The notes beneath the pieces were generated by a model. The model did no database searches. It worked only from the letters and a program-made list of their open reading frames with translations, and had not been told where the DNA came from. The translations under genes and the position numbers were made by a program. From contig JAFRWH010000355.1 in assembly GCA_017438085.1 (NCBI GenBank), positions 1 through 13,938 on the forward strand: a DNA stretch of 13,938 nucleotides, written 5' to 3'. Numbering within the stretch: position 1 is the stretch's first letter; each line of letters begins with the position of its first letter. This DNA comes from Bacillota bacterium. Lineage in GTDB: Bacteria > Bacillota_A > Clostridia > Peptostreptococcales > Anaerovoracaceae. Shown here piece after piece: positions 13,173 through 13,938 of the stretch.

Positions 13173-13748
13173 ATGGAATTAACTACTAAAAAACTGAGAC
13201 TTGTATCTCCGGCTGAGGATGAGCTTTGGACTCAGCCCTGGGAGGTCTATAAAAAGAACGGAGAGGAACTTGAGGGCAGATTCTGCTTCTACGGCGATAT
13301 AAAATACGGCGAAACGGAGCTCCAGCATGATTTTCCAAAGGAAAACCTGGAGAACGGCATCGCCAAGGAGGCGCTGCAGGGCTTCCTAAGCTGGGCTTAC
13401 AGCAAGCGGAAGGACCTCTATTTCCTGCATACCACAGTAATAAACGAAGCCGAAGAAAAGTTCTTCAAGCAGTTCGGATGGGTGGAGGATGGCGATAATT
13501 CCGAAGGTAAGCAGCTTCTCAAGTGGAAGGCTCTTACTCCCTGGCGCTGGATCTACGGCGTGACGGGCTTTGCTGTGGGCATTTTCTGGGAACAGCTGAT
13601 GAACAGGCACTGGGTGTTCAGCATCGCAGGCGCCGTGCTCGGTTTTGCCATTGGGATCTTTCTGGAATTCACTGAACAGAAAAAACTGAGCAAAGCGCTG
13701 GAAGCAAGAAGGCGTTATCTTGATTCGATAAAAGACAATGGCAAGTAA
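13173..13748 (+). CDS. GNAT-like domain with C-terminal transmembrane hairpin
   Basis: This 191-residue protein has a soluble N-terminal part and two C-terminal hydrophobic helices (about 127-140 and 146-165) followed by a basic, helical tail (168-191). Residues about 6-105 resemble a GNAT acetyltransferase in order: KLRLVSP, a Gly-x-Ile strand (GDIKYGETEL), NGIAKEALQGFLSWAY, LHTTVINEAEEKFFKQFGW. The acetyl-CoA loop R/QxxGxG/A is reduced to LENGIA (59-64), keeping G and A but lacking the Arg/Gln, so activity is doubtful. Family assignment is tentative. The start lies three bases after the cyclophilin stop without a clear Shine-Dalgarno, implying coupled translation. The stop overlaps the next gene's start by 11 bases. 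Confidence 0.72.
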   Translation: MELTTKKLRLVSPAEDELWTQPWEVYKKNGEELEGRFCFYGDIKYGETELQHDFPKENLENGIAKEALQGFLSWAYSKRKDLYFLHTTVINEAEEKFFKQFGWVEDGDNSEGKQLLKWKALTPWRWIYGVTGFAVGIFWEQLMNRHWVFSIAGAVLGFAIGIFLEFTEQKKLSKALEARRRYLDSIKDNGK

Positions 13749-13938
13749 GAAACAGAGCCGAAGGCTGAGACAAAACCTGAGGCAGTTCAGCCGCAAAAGG
13801 GTAGATGTAAGCAAGTACATAAAGGACTTCTATGTGGAGAACGGACTTGCATACATCTCCTGCAATGTCAGCGGGTACTACGATATAATCGACCGTTATT
13901 CCGTTGATGGTTACGAGTGGCTGAGCGAACCCTTTACA
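13738..13938 (+). CDS. unrecognised protein, N-terminal part, cut by window end
   Basis: From ATG 13738 the frame stays open for 67 codons to the window edge. It begins with a very basic segment (MASKKQSRRLRQNLRQFSRKR), then VDVSKYIKDFYVENG, AYISCNVSGYYDIIDRYSVDGYEWL. The aromatic and acidic pattern looks like a folded, conserved protein, but I cannot name a family. The start overlaps the end of the GNAT-like gene by 11 bases in another frame, so it is very likely the next gene of the same operon, with cyclophilin first. There is no clear ribosome binding site of its own. The basic start could contact nucleic acid or ribosomes; this is inference. Confidence 0.65.
   Translation, partial: MASKKQSRRLRQNLRQFSRKRVDVSKYIKDFYVENGLAYISCNVSGYYDIIDRYSVDGYEWLSEPFT

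Noticed and set aside
1..13938. CRISPR array, insertion sequence, prophage, toxin-antitoxin or tRNA
   Set aside because: I looked for regularly spaced repeats, transposase or integrase motifs, terminal inverted repeats and tRNA-like cloverleafs and saw none. Intergenic spaces are short and ordinary.

Overview
The window looks like a chromosomal segment of an anaerobic, low-to-mid G+C Gram-positive bacterium (Bacillota, probably Clostridia). The grounds are strong AGGAGG-type ribosome binding sites, sigma-A-like promoters with TAAAAT/TATAAT -10 boxes, compact hairpin terminators, and a gene set common in gut anaerobes (Nim-like flavoprotein, DUF362 protein, ABC-2 exporter, PAP2 phosphatase). 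The taxon is an inference from family content; no rRNA or other marker gene is present. I see no insertion sequence, integrase, CRISPR array, tRNA or phage gene. This reads as core or housekeeping chromosome rather than a mobile island.

Layout. (1) 1-1338: a promoter, a roughly 120-base structured leader, a small four-helix membrane protein, then a metallo-beta-lactamase-fold hydrolase, ending in a terminator shared with a convergent alpha/beta-hydrolase on the minus strand (1347-2228). (2) 2229-2419: a divergent promoter region. (3) 2420-4954: a tight three-gene run of nucleoside hydrolase, Nim-like pyridoxamine-phosphate-oxidase-fold protein and a short DUF362 protein, closed by a good terminator. 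(4) 4977-11094: a strong promoter followed by a non-ROK, eukaryotic-type hexokinase and glucose-6-phosphate isomerase (glycolysis entry). After an intervening hairpin come an ABC ATPase and a 903-residue polytopic protein that fuses an ABC exporter permease to a CPBP (CAAX/Abi) intramembrane protease. (5) 11111-11640: a tandem-repeat YegP/DUF1508 protein with its own promoter and palindromes. (6) 11714-13938: PAP2 membrane phosphatase, cyclophilin, a degenerate GNAT-like domain joined to a transmembrane hairpin, and the start of an unrecognised gene cut by the window edge.

Functional reading. Hexokinase and Pgi together convert glucose to fructose-6-phosphate. No terminator is visible between pgi and the ABC genes, so the exporter/protease may be co-transcribed with sugar metabolism. 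The nucleoside hydrolase group suggests base/ribose salvage alongside two redox-type proteins of unknown role.

The points most worth a second look are the permease-protease fusion, the DUF362 protein lacking the usual ferredoxin insertion, the nucleoside hydrolase with a changed active-site motif, the membrane-anchored GNAT relic, and the palindromes over the yegP promoter and ribosome binding site. I found no clear evidence for an entirely new system; the fusion ABC/protease module is the nearest candidate.
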